A stretch of DNA of 64,000 nt. Source: Halomarina litorea (GTDB lineage Archaea; Halobacteriota; Halobacteria; Halobacteriales; Haloarculaceae). Positions 1 through 8,295 of the stretch are shown in pieces. How positions within the stretch are numbered: the first letter of the stretch is position 1; each line of letters starts with the position of its first letter. The DNA is taken from NCBI RefSeq assembly GCF_024227715.1, contig NZ_CP100448.1, positions 1,178,001-1,242,000 on the forward strand. The letters are read 5' to 3'. The notes beneath the pieces were generated by a model, which saw nothing but the letters and a program-made list of their open reading frames with translations, was not told the origin of the DNA and did not search any database. Both the position numbers and the translations under genes were made by a program.

Positions 1-1664
1 TCGGCAGCCGCCGTCTCCAGCGTCTCAGCCTCCTCGCGGAGCGTGGCGATGCGCTCGCGCTGGCTCTCGACGGTCGCTTCGCGCTCGGCGATGCGCTCGC
101 GCCGTGCTTCGACGTCGGACGCCGCCTGCTCGATTTCGCCCTCCAGTTCGACCAGTTCGTCGGCGCGTTCGAGGCGCGCCTCTGCGGTCTCGCGCTCCTC
201 GCGGGCGTCGTCGAGCGCGGCTTCGAGGTCCGCGACCGCCTCTCGACGCTCCTCGATGGCCTCGACGTGCGGCGACCCCTCGACGGCCTGCCCGCACTCG
301 GGGCACTTCCCCTCGGCTTTCAGGCGTTCGGCCTCCTCCAGCGACTCGCGGGCGTTCTTCAGCTCGGTCTTCCGGGTCGCCTCGGCCTGCTGGCGCTCGC
401 TGACCGTCTCGGCGACCGACTCGCGGTGGTCGCTCGCCGCGCCCAACTCGCAGGGGGCGTCCTCGAACGCCTCGCGCTTCGCCTCCAGAGTCGACTCGAG
501 GTCGGCCACCCGTTCGCGCTCCTCGACCAGTCGCTCCTCGGTGTCCTCGACGGTCGATTCGAGGTCGGCGGCCTCCTCGCGTTTGCTCGCCGCGCGCTCC
601 TCGCGCTCGTCGGCCTCGTCGACGAGGCGGTCGGCCCGGCCGCTCTCCTCCTGGGCGGTCAGGCGGAGGTCCTCGATGCGGTCGCGCAGGTCGTCCGTGC
701 GCTCGCGGAGGTCGGCGAGACGGTCGGCGGCGGCGTCCGGGTCCGCCGCGTCGAGGCCGGTCTCGGCCAGCAAATCGTCGCGCTCGTCGGCCTTCGCCTC
801 GATCGCCTCGCGGAGCGTCGAGAGGCGCTCCCGTTGCTGGTCGCGCTCGCGTTCGGTCTCCGCGATCTTCGACTGGAGGGACTCGATTCGCTCTTCGACC
901 TCCTCCAGTCGTTCGCGCTTCTCGGCGGCCTCCTCGAGGACCCCCTCGTAGTGGTCGCGGGTCCGTTCGGCCTGTTTGCGCTTCTCCTCTTTGGCCTCGA
1001 TCTTCTCGGCCAGTTCGTTGCGCTCGGTCTCCAGTTCGTTCAGCGTGGCGTGGAGGTCCTTCCCCTCCTTCTCCTCGATTCGCGAGACGGTGTCGTCCAG
1101 CAGTTCCCGCTTGCCGTCGAGGACGCGATTGACGCCGATGCGGGCGTTGCTGGCGCGCTCGCGGTACTCCTCCAGTGTCCCGAGCTGGAGGAGGTCGTCG
1201 ATCATGTCCTGTCGCTGACTCGGCGAGGCGTTGATGAGTTTGTTCACCTCGCCCTGCCGGACGTACGCGCAGTTGACGAACGCGCCCGCGTCCATCCGCA
1301 GGAGGTCGGCGACGTACCCGCGCACGTCGCGCGCCCCCTCGACGGGGTCGCCGGGCGTCTCGAGGACGCACTTCGCGGTGGTCGCCCGCTCGCCCGTGTT
1401 GCGCACCCGACGCTCGATGTGGTACTCCTCGCCGCCGTGGGCGAACCAGAGTTCGACGGTGGCCTCCTCCGCGCCGATGGTGACCACCTCGTCGAGGGTG
1501 GTGTCGAGCGCCTTCGCCCCGTACAGCGCGAAGAAACAGGCTTCGAGGAGCGAGGACTTCCCGCTCCCGTTCAGGCCGTGGATGACCGTCACGCCCGGGC
1601 CGAGGGTGAGGTCGGCGTCCGCGTAGCACTTGAAGTTCTCCAGTCGGACCCGCTCGAAGCGCAT
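1..1664 (-). CDS. rad50: DNA double-strand break repair ATPase Rad50 (N-terminal 554 codons, cut by window edge)
   Basis: SMC-like ATPase that works with Mre11 in double-strand break processing. The N-terminus begins [14 protein letters not shown] and carries the Walker A motif GLNGSGKSS near residue 30-40. A Q-loop region follows ([10 protein letters not shown]), then a long heptad-rich coiled coil. The zinc-hook motif CPECG lies near position 285-300, so the descending half of the coiled coil has started when the window ends. The C-terminal Walker B and signature motifs lie outside the window. The ATG at 1664 shares one base with the TGA of mre11 (TGATG), so the two genes are translationally coupled. 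Only the 3' truncation by the window edge limits the call. Confidence 0.95.
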   Translation of the reverse strand, partial: MRFERVRLENFKCYADADLTLGPGVTVIHGLNGSGKSSLLEACFFALYGAKALDTTLDEVVTIGAEEATVELWFAHGGEEYHIERRVRNTGERATTAKCVLETPGDPVEGARDVRGYVADLLRMDAGAFVNCAYVRQGEVNKLINASPSQRQDMIDDLLQLGTLEEYRERASNARIGVNRVLDGKRELLDDTVSRIEEKEGKDLHATLNELETERNELAEKIEAKEEKRKQAERTRDHYEGVLEEAAEKRERLEEVEERIESLQSKIAETERERDQQRERLSTLREAIEAKADERDDLLAETGLDAADPDAAADRLADLRERTDDLRDRIEDLRLTAQEESGRADRLVDEADEREERAASKREEAADLESTVEDTEERLVEERERVADLESTLEAKREAFEDAPCELGAASDHRESVAETVSERQQAEATRKTELKNARESLEEAERLKAEGKCPECGQAVEGSPHVEAIEERREAVADLEAALDDAREERETAEARLERADELVELEGEIEQAASDVEARRERIAEREATVESQRERIATLREEAETLETAAA

Positions 1665-2986
1665 CAGTAGTCACCCCACGTCGCCTGCCCGTCGCCGTCA
1701 CCCTCACCGTCGTCGCCGTCGCCTGCGACGTCCCCGCCGTCGGCTTCGGCCGTCGCCGCCGGGGAAGGAGCCGCCGCGGAGGGCGGGTCCTCGTCGCCAC
1801 CCTCCGGTTCGTCCGGTGGTGCGGGGTCGGACGCTCCCGGAGGCTCCTCCTCAGCGGTCTCCTCGTCCGTCTCCGGGTCGGCGCGGGCGAACGCCTCGGC
1901 ATCCTCGACGAGTTCGGCGACCCGCGACTGGACGGCCTCGGTGACGTTCGAGTCCGCCACCTTGCTCGCCCGAATGGTCTCGTCGATGTCGCGTGCGGCC
2001 GCCGAGAGGCCGAGTTCGCGGACCCGCTCGCGGACGGCCTCGTCGGGGTCGGCGAAGTTGGCCTCGATGTCCGCGGTGTCCTCGAACTCGCGGTGGTCGG
2101 TGACGCGCGCGACCAGCGCCCCGCGCTCGGCGGCGAACGACTCGACGGTCGCGGGCGCGACGCGTTCACCCTCGCCGGTGATACCGACGATGACGACGCA
2201 CTCCTCGACGTCGTGTTGACCCACCTGCTCGCGGACGCGTTCGGCGCCCTCGCCTGCGTTCAGCTCCACGTCGACGAAGACGAACTCGCGGGTGGGGAGG
2301 CCCCGCCGGGAGATGGAGACGCCGTCGCCGAAGCCGACGATGTTGTACCCCCGGTCCTCGCGCTCGTCGGCGCTCGCGCGCTCGGTGGAACCACAGTAGG
2401 TGACCCACGCCCCCTCGACCTGCTTGCGGCCGGGCTTGTGGTTGTCGCCGAGCAACATCGCGTCGAAGGCGACGGAGGACTCGCGGAGCACCTCGGCGGC
2501 GTCCCAGTCGCCGTAGTCGAACGGCTGGAACAGGCCGTGGGTCACGAGGGCGGCGTGCTCGGCGTCGTGTGACTCGAAGTCGTATTCGAGCGCGTCGCGC
2601 TGGGAGCGCGGGACGAAGTCCAGTCCGTAGAAGGCGGTGTCGCCGACGACGTGGGGCGAGGGACCGAGACGAACCGCGAGGCCGAGCGACGCGAAGAGGT
2701 CCAGCCACTGGGCGTCGCGTTTCGTCTCGTGGTTGCCGACGACGGCGAGGAAGGGGATGTCGGCGTCCGCGAGGGTCCGGAGCGCGGAGAGCGTCCCGAG
2801 GATGTCCTGCAGGTCGGGTCGCCGGTCGTGAAAGAGATCCCCGGCGTGGACGACGGCATCCACCTCGGCGTCGACGGCGTCGGCGACGACTCGCTCGAAC
2901 GCCCGGAGGAAGTCCTTCCGTCGTTCGGGTCGGTGATACTGCTGGTAGCCGATGTGTGTATCGCCCGTGTGGATGACCCGCGTCAT
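1664..2986 (-). CDS. mre11: DNA double-strand break repair nuclease Mre11
   Basis: Manganese-dependent exo/endonuclease partner of Rad50, 440 residues. The calcineurin-like phosphoesterase motifs appear in order: DTHIGY (residues 8-13), AGDLFHD, GNHE, and two later His motifs, VTHG and GDNH. The last 90 or so residues form an acidic, Pro/Ala/Gly/Asp-rich low-complexity tail ending WGDY, typical of haloarchaeal versions. ATG at 2986 was chosen because homology begins at [13 protein letters not shown]; an in-frame extension to 3091 would add 35 residues of non-conserved sequence running into the upstream gene. The stop of that gene lies 1 base away, and the 3' end overlaps rad50 by one base, so the three genes form one operon. 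Confidence 0.95.
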   Translation of the reverse strand: MTRVIHTGDTHIGYQQYHRPERRKDFLRAFERVVADAVDAEVDAVVHAGDLFHDRRPDLQDILGTLSALRTLADADIPFLAVVGNHETKRDAQWLDLFASLGLAVRLGPSPHVVGDTAFYGLDFVPRSQRDALEYDFESHDAEHAALVTHGLFQPFDYGDWDAAEVLRESSVAFDAMLLGDNHKPGRKQVEGAWVTYCGSTERASADEREDRGYNIVGFGDGVSISRRGLPTREFVFVDVELNAGEGAERVREQVGQHDVEECVVIVGITGEGERVAPATVESFAAERGALVARVTDHREFEDTADIEANFADPDEAVRERVRELGLSAAARDIDETIRASKVADSNVTEAVQSRVAELVEDAEAFARADPETDEETAEEEPPGASDPAPPDEPEGGDEDPPSAAAPSPAATAEADGGDVAGDGDDGEGDGDGQATWGDY

Positions 2987-2987
2987 T

Positions 2988-3287
2988 TCAGTCGCCCTTC
3001 TCTTTCCGGTGCCCTCGTAAATCCCTTCCGTGACCGGAGTGGAAGTGGCAGGCGGCGCGATAGCGCTCGAACGCTCGGAGGGCGCGCTCACCGGCGGGGT
3101 CCGGCGAGGACTGCGCCGCGAGCGTCTCCCGGAGGCGTTCGACGCCGCCCGACTCGGCGAACGCGGCGGCCGCGGGGAGGTCCTCCACGGCGGCGACGGC
3201 GCGCGCGACGACGGGTCGCTCCTGCGGTGACGCTTCGCCCCGTGCGAGGCGGGCGAGGGCGCGTTTGACGGCGGCGGGGTCGGCCAT
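2988..3287 (-). CDS. Small hypothetical protein, first gene of the mre11-rad50 operon
   Basis: Ninety-nine residues, Ala/Arg/Glu-rich and predicted helical, starting MADPAAVKRALARLARGE. It ends in a basic His/Lys/Arg tail (HFHSGHGRDLRGHRKEKGD). No recognised domain, no membrane segment and no metal-binding motif apart from the scattered tail histidines. The stop codon is one base from the mre11 ATG, so it is almost certainly co-transcribed with mre11-rad50. A small gene in this position would be consistent with a role linked to break repair, but the sequence shows no function. Confidence 0.7.
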   Translation of the reverse strand: MADPAAVKRALARLARGEASPQERPVVARAVAAVEDLPAAAAFAESGGVERLRETLAAQSSPDPAGERALRAFERYRAACHFHSGHGRDLRGHRKEKGD

Positions 3288-3336
3288 GGGGCCGGTGGGT
3301 CCCCGTTCCCCCTTGAACGTTCGGTCGGTGAGCGGG

Positions 3337-3591
3337 TTACTCGTCGGGCAGCGAGTAGATGCGCTTGCGCGCGTCGGTGAACGAGACGCGCGACTCCACG
3401 GCGCCGACCTCTTCCAGACGGGTCAGGGCGTACCGGACCGTCCGGGTCGGGAGGAGCGTCTCCTCCGAGAGGTCGGACTGGGTCAGCGGCCCGTCGTACT
3501 CGAGGACCTTCGCGACGAGTTTCGCACTCGGCGGGAGGTCCGCGAGGCGGTCAGTCGGCGACGCGTCGGGGTCACGGCAGGCCGCGGTCAT
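3337..3591 (-). CDS. MarR-like winged-helix transcription regulator
   Basis: Eighty-four residues, almost entirely one winged helix-turn-helix. The recognition region reads LTQSDLSEETLLPTRTVRYALTRLEEVGAV and is followed by a beta wing containing RKRIYSLPDE. The length matches the minimal MarR/TrmB-type regulators common in haloarchaea; there is no effector domain. It is divergent from the proteasome ATPase gene across about 150 bases, so it could regulate itself, pan or both, but no operator can be assigned with certainty. The ATG at 3591 is supported by a TATA-like element about 27 bases upstream. Confidence 0.8.
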   Translation of the reverse strand: MTAACRDPDASPTDRLADLPPSAKLVAKVLEYDGPLTQSDLSEETLLPTRTVRYALTRLEEVGAVESRVSFTDARKRIYSLPDE

Positions 3592-3615
3592 GCTCCACCG
3601 TACAGGATGCTACGG

Positions 3616-3637
3616 GATAATATTTCCCATATAGAGA
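3616..3637 (-). promoter_or_regulatory. TATA-like element(s) for the winged-helix regulator
   Basis: Read on the minus strand, this stretch contains CTATATGGG followed by AATATTATCC. The second lies about 27 bases before the ATG at 3591, the spacing expected for a leaderless haloarchaeal transcript. On the plus strand the pan gene has its own AT-rich element, CTTATGAATT at 3715-3724, about 25 bases before its ATG. Assignment is by position and composition only. Confidence 0.45.
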
Positions 3638-3744
3638 TTACTGCTGTGAATAACCGTGTCGCGGACGCCGGGCGCCACGTGAACACGGCCTCCGCCGGAG
3701 TCTGACCCGAAACCTCTTATGAATTCACGTGCTACTGGTCCGCA

Positions 3745-4959
3745 ATGACCGACACTGTTGACGACGTCGATCTGCCGTACGACGACGACGCGTCACAGCA
3801 AGACAAGATCGAAGCCCTCCGGGAACGGCTGGAGATCCTCGAGCGTCAGAACGAGGAGATGCGGGACAAACTGCTGGACGCCAACGCCGAGAACAACAAG
3901 TACCAGCAGAAACTGGAGCGACTGACCCACGAGAACAAGAAGCTCAAGCAGTCCCCCCTGTTCGTCGCCACGGTCCAGGAGATCACCGACGAGGGCGTCA
4001 TCATCAAACAGCACGGGAACAACCAGGAGGCCCTCACCGAGGTCACGGACGAGATGCGCGAGGAACTCGAACCGGACGCCCGTGTCGCGGTCAACAACTC
4101 CCTCTCTATCGTCAAGAGCCTCTCCAACGAGACCGACGTTCGCGCCCGCGTCATGCAGGTCGAGCGCAAGCCCGAGGTCAGCTACGCCGACATCGGCGGC
4201 ATCGACGAACAGATCGAGGAGGTCCGCGAGACCGTCGAGATGCCCCTGACCTCCCCCGAGATGTTCGATGCGGTCGGTATCGACCCGCCGTCCGGAGTGT
4301 TGCTGTACGGGCCGCCCGGGACGGGCAAGACGATGCTGGCGAAAGCCGTCGCCAATCAGACGGACGCGACGTTCATCAAGATGGCCGGCTCCGAACTCGT
4401 CCACAAGTTCATCGGCGAGGGCGCGAAACTGGTCCGCGACCTCTTCGAACTCGCCCGCCAGCACGAACCCGCCGTCATCTTCATCGACGAGATCGACGCC
4501 ATCGCCTCCAAACGGACGGACTCGAAGACGTCGGGCGACGCCGAGGTCCAGCGCACGATGATGCAGTTGCTCAGCGAGATGGACGGCTTCGACGAGCGCG
4601 GGCAGATCTCCATCATCGCCGCCACCAACCGCTTCGACATGCTCGACCGCGCCATCCTCCGGCCCGGTCGCTTCGACCGCCTCATCGAGGTGCCCAAACC
4701 CGACCCCGAGGGCCGCGAGATGATCTTCAAAATCCACACCCGGAACATGAACGTCTCCGAGGACGTGGACTTCGCGGCGCTCGCGGAGGAGGCCGACCAG
4801 GCGTCCGGTGCCGACATCAAGGCCATCTGCACGGAGGCCGGGATGTTCGCCATCCGCGACGACCGCACCACCGTCAAGATGGAGGACTTCGAGGCCGCCT
4901 GGGAGAAGATCCAACACGAGGAGGGCGAGGACGAGGACGTGTCCAAGACCTTCGCCTGA
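3745..4959 (+). CDS. pan: Proteasome-activating nucleotidase (PAN), AAA+ ATPase
   Basis: Hexameric AAA+ unfoldase that feeds substrates to the 20S proteasome, 404 residues. An N-terminal coiled coil (about residues 18-75, heptads of Leu/Glu/Asn) is followed by an OB-fold and the AAA+ module. That module has Walker A GPPGTGKT at residues 189-196, Walker B IFIDEIDA, the sensor AATNRFD, an arginine-finger region RPGRFDR and the C-terminal helical domain. The last residues are KTFA, so the canonical hydrophobic-Tyr-any docking tail has Phe where Tyr is usual. The gene is monocistronic: it is preceded by an AT-rich promoter element and followed by two hairpins. Confidence 0.96.
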   Translation: MTDTVDDVDLPYDDDASQQDKIEALRERLEILERQNEEMRDKLLDANAENNKYQQKLERLTHENKKLKQSPLFVATVQEITDEGVIIKQHGNNQEALTEVTDEMREELEPDARVAVNNSLSIVKSLSNETDVRARVMQVERKPEVSYADIGGIDEQIEEVRETVEMPLTSPEMFDAVGIDPPSGVLLYGPPGTGKTMLAKAVANQTDATFIKMAGSELVHKFIGEGAKLVRDLFELARQHEPAVIFIDEIDAIASKRTDSKTSGDAEVQRTMMQLLSEMDGFDERGQISIIAATNRFDMLDRAILRPGRFDRLIEVPKPDPEGREMIFKIHTRNMNVSEDVDFAALAEEADQASGADIKAICTEAGMFAIRDDRTTVKMEDFEAAWEKIQHEEGEDEDVSKTFA

Positions 4960-4972
4960 AAGCCCTCAGAAC

Positions 4973-5014
4973 TGCGCGCCTGCAGCGCGCATCGGGAGCG
5001 CGGAGCGCTCCCGA
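4973..5014. terminator. Two tandem GC-rich hairpins after pan
   Basis: The first hairpin pairs TGCGCGC (4973-4979) with GCGCGCA (4985-4991). The second pairs TCGGGAGCGC (4992-5001) with GCGCTCCCGA (5005-5014) across a GGA loop. Both stems are perfect. They begin 14 bases after the pan stop and are followed by a pyrimidine-rich stretch with TTCTT and CCCTTTTC. A role in 3'-end formation or mRNA stability is inferred from position. Confidence 0.5.
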
Positions 5015-5719
5015 CACTTGGCAGCGGTTCTTCGCCCTTTTCAATTCCACCAGGCCAACTGCGCGGTCGCGCCAGTCGGCGCGACACGCTTCGAGTGCCG
5101 CTCGTTCGTTCACTCGGTTCACTCACTCGCGGTACGATTGCTGGTCATCGACAGCCCTGCCCTTCCCCGGGTCGCGCGGTCCTCGCGTCGCTCGGACACG
5201 CACTCCCGGCCACCGAGCCGTCTATCGTTCGAGGTCTCGTTGAGCGCGTGTAGTTTCCTCCTCAGGTGTGGTTGCTCGGCAGATTCCCCTACTGGTAGAC
5301 AGAGAGCGTCTGTCTTGCAGTGGTAGGTCGCTCGTATCTACTCGCCGACCCACGGAATTGTCGTGTCCGAATGGTACGTCTCCCAGCGGCCGTATTTGGT
5401 CGTCGTCCGCCGAAGCAGTTTCGAGAGGTTTCGGTCGGCGATACTTACCTTCTCGTCGAGTTCGACCGTCGTGATACGTCGGAGTACTCCCACTCGACTG
5501 CTGTCTGCAACGCTCCCCATCCCTCTGTGGGCGTAGTTCACGCCATATATCGCGACCAAACCTGAATACGATACGCTCGGGGGAACGCGACACCACTGTC
5601 CGCCGTCGGACCAGTCCCCGCCGGTGTCTTTCACTATGCACATTGACATACTACTCCCGAGTCTCACAGGGGTATCAGTTCATTTGTTTCTTGAATATAC
5701 CAAAAATATAAGAGGTGAA
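5015..5719. other. Non-coding stretch upstream of phoD, lower G+C than its surroundings
   Basis: About 700 bases without a convincing gene. Several reading frames of 60-140 codons are open on both strands, but they overlap one another in different frames, lack acidic haloarchaeal composition and show no motif I recognise. Around 5108-5132 there is a run of GTTCACTCGG-type repeats that recurs in other intergenic regions of the window. G+C falls towards 5640-5720, where AT-rich sequence leads into the phoD promoter. It may be the worn edge of an acquired segment. Confidence 0.5.
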
Positions 5720-5746
5720 ATGAAAGGGGCGACTCTGACAGGTTGC

Positions 5747-7351
5747 ATGAAATTAGAGAACCCGGCGACCCCCGACCCGACAGCACACAGCCGACGACGC
5801 TTTCTCAAACGCACCGGCGCCGCGACGGCGCTGGCTGCGGTGGGTGCGTCTGGAGCTGGCACCGCGAGCGCAAAAATGGACGATGAGGGGCGCTTCGAAT
5901 CAGACCCCTACACGCTCGGCGTTGCCTCGGGCGACCCGCTCGCGAACGCTGTTGTCCTCTGGACCCGACTGGTGCCGAACCCCCTTCAGGAGGGCTTCGG
6001 GATGCCGAACGAGGAAGTGCCCGTCCAGTGGAAAATATCAAAACGCGAGGACATGACGAAGATAGCAGGCGCCGGCGAAGTGCGCGCCCGACCTGAGAAG
6101 GCCCATGCTGTCCACGTGGACGCGACAGGCCTCGAACCAGCGACGGAGTACTATTACCAGTTTACAGCTGGCGGCCACGAAAGCCCCGTCGGGCGGACGA
6201 AGACGGCGCCCGCCCCCACCGCCAGTCCCGAAGTGCTGCGATTCGCCTTTGCCTCCTGTCAAGCGTGGGACGACGGGTTCTACACCGCTTACGACTACAT
6301 GGCTGATGACGAGCTCGATTTCATCGTCCATCTCGGTGATTACCTCTATGAGTACGCTATCGGGCCGAACGGCGGCGCTCGGGAGACATCTGTTCCACCA
6401 GTCTTTCGCTCCCAGACGGAGACACTCGACCGCTACCGCCTCCAGTATGGGCTCTATAAGTCCGACCCGAACCTGCGGGCTGCCCACGCCAGCGCGCCAT
6501 GGCTCGTCACCCGTGATGACCACGAGGTAGACAACAACTGGGCCGGCGACGTCCCGCAGGATCCCGACGACCAGACCCGAGCGGCGTTCCTCGAGCGCCG
6601 GGCTGCGGCGTTCAAAGCCTACTACGAACATATGCCGTTCCGGCAGGCTCAGCGCCCGGATGGTCCCGACCAGAAACTCTATCGAGACTTCACGTTCGGC
6701 GATCTCGCCCGATTCAATGTCCTCGACACACGCGAGTATCGGACCGACCAAGCCTGTGAGGACGCGTTTAGCGTCGTTGGCTGTGAGGAGCGGTTCGACG
6801 AGTCCCGAACGATCCTCGGCGAGACCCAGGAACAGTGGCTCGTCGAGAACCTCGAGGAATCCGACGCAACGTGGGACGTCCTCGCGAACCAGGTCCCCTT
6901 CGCTTCGATGGACTTCGAGGCCGGTGAGGAAGAGGGCTACCGCATGGACCAGTGGGACGGCTACGTCGACGACCGCGAGACGGTCCTGCGGGCGTTCGAC
7001 GAACACACGCGTAACCCCGTGGTCATCACCGGTGACTTCCACGCGAACTTCGCGAGCGACGTTAGCCGAGACTTCGAGGACCCCGACGCCGAGACGGTGG
7101 CGACGGAGTTCGTCGCGACGTCCATCACCTCCGGCGGGAACGGGGAGGTGATGAACGACTTCGGGCGGCAAGTGCTCAGAGACAATGAGAACGTCCAGTA
7201 TTACAACAATCAGCGTGGCTACGTCCACTGTACGGTGACGCCTTCTTCCTGGACCACTGACTACCGTGTCCTCGACTACGTCGACCAAGAGGGGTCGCCG
7301 ATGCGGACCCATTCGAGTTTCACTGTCGAAGACGGGTCTCCCGGCGTCTGA
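5747..7351 (+). CDS. phoD: PhoD-type alkaline phosphatase/phosphodiesterase, Tat-exported
   Basis: Exported metallophosphatase, 534 residues from the preferred start. The Tat signal has the twin-arginine core SRRRFLKR near residue 16, a hydrophobic stretch TGAATALAAVGASGA and a probable cleavage site around ASAK. A Fn3-like N-terminal PhoD domain follows, then the catalytic domain with FASCQAW, HLGDYLYEY, TRDDHEVDNNW and GDFHANF, which are the metal-binding motifs of the family. ATG at 5747 gives a normal Tat leader and sits about 40 bases after the TATA-like AAAATATAAG at 5703-5712. Earlier in-frame starts would put about 40 odd residues before the signal. Codon use is less G+C-biased than in the flanking genes, suggesting acquisition. 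Phosphate-starvation control is likely but not shown. Confidence 0.9.
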   Translation: MKLENPATPDPTAHSRRRFLKRTGAATALAAVGASGAGTASAKMDDEGRFESDPYTLGVASGDPLANAVVLWTRLVPNPLQEGFGMPNEEVPVQWKISKREDMTKIAGAGEVRARPEKAHAVHVDATGLEPATEYYYQFTAGGHESPVGRTKTAPAPTASPEVLRFAFASCQAWDDGFYTAYDYMADDELDFIVHLGDYLYEYAIGPNGGARETSVPPVFRSQTETLDRYRLQYGLYKSDPNLRAAHASAPWLVTRDDHEVDNNWAGDVPQDPDDQTRAAFLERRAAAFKAYYEHMPFRQAQRPDGPDQKLYRDFTFGDLARFNVLDTREYRTDQACEDAFSVVGCEERFDESRTILGETQEQWLVENLEESDATWDVLANQVPFASMDFEAGEEEGYRMDQWDGYVDDRETVLRAFDEHTRNPVVITGDFHANFASDVSRDFEDPDAETVATEFVATSITSGGNGEVMNDFGRQVLRDNENVQYYNNQRGYVHCTVTPSSWTTDYRVLDYVDQEGSPMRTHSSFTVEDGSPGV

Positions 7352-7398
7352 CTGACTGTCGCACACGGTACATATCCAGTGATAGATAGAGAGCGTGG

Positions 7399-7413
7399 GT
7401 CTATCGGATAGAC
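7399..7413. promoter_or_regulatory. Perfect GATAGAC inverted repeat upstream of a small membrane gene
   Basis: GTCTATC (7399-7405) and GATAGAC (7407-7413) flank a single G. Further GATAGA copies occur just before it at about 7381-7390. The site lies between phoD and the small gene at 7454. The one-base centre is too tight for an RNA hairpin, so a dimeric protein operator is more plausible. Function is inferred. Confidence 0.4.
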
Positions 7414-7453
7414 GATGTAGTTATCTCTGGAGACATTGTTGTACACATAGGTG

Positions 7454-7624
7454 ATGTCGCTCTCCACGTATGACCTCATAACCATCGCGATGGCGAATTT
7501 CGGCTCTCTGTTCGGCGGGCTGATTTATGCAGTGTTCTTCACTGACGGACTCCCGGGTGCGATTATCGGTTTATTGATAGGGGCAGCAGCAGGGGCATAT
7601 CTCTTTCAGCCCCGGTCCACCTGA
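7454..7624 (+). CDS. 56-residue membrane protein with a glycine-zipper segment
   Basis: The product starts MSLSTYDLITIAMANFG and has two hydrophobic segments: roughly residues 16-30 (GSLFGGLIYAVFF) and 35-51 (GAIIGLLIGAAAGAYLF). The second has the small-residue spacing of a glycine zipper, which suggests helix packing or oligomerisation. A GTG one codon upstream (7451) is an alternative start. It lies about 100 bases after phoD on the same strand and could be read from its own promoter near the GATAGAC repeat. No family is recognised. Confidence 0.55.
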   Translation: MSLSTYDLITIAMANFGSLFGGLIYAVFFTDGLPGAIIGLLIGAAAGAYLFQPRST

Positions 7625-7725
7625 TACACACGCAGCACGCATCTATCAGTCGAGCAGAGCTCCTACGAGGGAGGCGAGTCCCCGCGAAGTGCCTCGTCTG
7701 GCACGCACCGGCCCCGCAATCCGAC

Positions 7726-7740
7726 GACCCTTTGAGGGTC
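7726..7740. promoter_or_regulatory. GACCCT-TTG-AGGGTC inverted repeat in a promoter position
   Basis: Perfect 6-base arms (7726-7731 and 7735-7740) with a 3-base spacer, centred about 25 bases before the ATG at 7758, where a TATA element is normally expected. It could be an operator overlapping the promoter of the first plus-strand cox-side gene. No regulator is identified. Confidence 0.35.
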
Positions 7741-7757
7741 TACCCCCTCGTTCCACT

Positions 7758-8192
7758 ATGGACGACCAACCGGGACTGAGCGACCAGTACCGCATGGCCA
7801 GCCCGTGGCCACTGTTCGTCGCGCTCGGCCTCGCCATCTCCGAGGTGGGCGTCGTGTTGAACATCCTGCCCCTCTCGGTCGGCGGCCTCCTCCTCCTCGT
7901 CGGCACCACCGCCGGCATCGTCCAGGAGGCGGGCTACACCGACCGGCCGTGGGGCGTCCTCGGCGGCCTCGGCGCGGTACTCGTCGCTTTCGGCGGCGTC
8001 CTCGTCGCCACGCAGGTCTCGGCGGTCAGCGTCGCCGCCGTCACGGACACCGTCACCGGGGCGTTCTCGGGGCCGAATGCCAACGCTATCGTCCAGCGCG
8101 GTCTCTCCGTCGCCTTCGCGGGCGCCATCGCCCTCGTCGCGAGCAGGGTCGCGGTCGTGATGGAACCCCGCCGCGACCCGGGAACCGCCTGA
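7758..8192 (+). CDS. Cox-cluster membrane protein, probably the haloarchaeal DUF7541 family
   Basis: One hundred and forty-four residues with four predicted membrane helices: about residues 17-33 (PLFVALGLAISEVGVVL), 38-56, 68-88 and 115-133. The N-terminus MDDQPGLSDQYRMASPWPLFVALGLAISE resembles proteins annotated only as 'cox cluster protein' in haloarchaea. There are no metal ligands or charged intramembrane residues. The start at 7758 was preferred over an upstream in-frame ATG because the conserved part begins there. Assignment to the DUF family is from memory of similar proteins and is not certain; the enzymatic role is unknown. Confidence 0.7.
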   Translation: MDDQPGLSDQYRMASPWPLFVALGLAISEVGVVLNILPLSVGGLLLLVGTTAGIVQEAGYTDRPWGVLGGLGAVLVAFGGVLVATQVSAVSVAAVTDTVTGAFSGPNANAIVQRGLSVAFAGAIALVASRVAVVMEPRRDPGTA

Positions 8193-8239
8193 CGCCCCCG
8201 CGACGAGTCGCCGCTCGGCCTCCGCCACCGGCGCAAAGG

Positions 8240-8282
8240 TTAATAATTCATAACGACGACTGTCGGGTACGTCACGTGACGT
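8240..8282 (+). promoter_or_regulatory. TATA element followed by a 14-base perfect palindrome
   Basis: TTAATAATTCATAA at 8240-8253 is a strong AT-rich promoter element in otherwise GC-rich DNA. The palindrome ACGTCACGTGACGT occupies 8269-8282, about 25-30 bases downstream, exactly where transcription should begin. A palindrome spanning the start site is a good candidate for a repressor operator controlling the 8296-11113 membrane-protein operon. Confidence 0.55.
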
Positions 8283-8295
8283 GGTGTCTCATGTC

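Noticed and set aside
4973-5014. Possible small structured RNA after pan
   Set aside because: Only two simple hairpins are present, with no promoter of their own; a 3'-end role for pan is simpler.
5222-5667. Three overlapping frames of 80-140 codons before phoD
   Set aside because: They lie in conflicting frames, have no acidic bias or recognised motif, and no promoter or coupling supports one over another.
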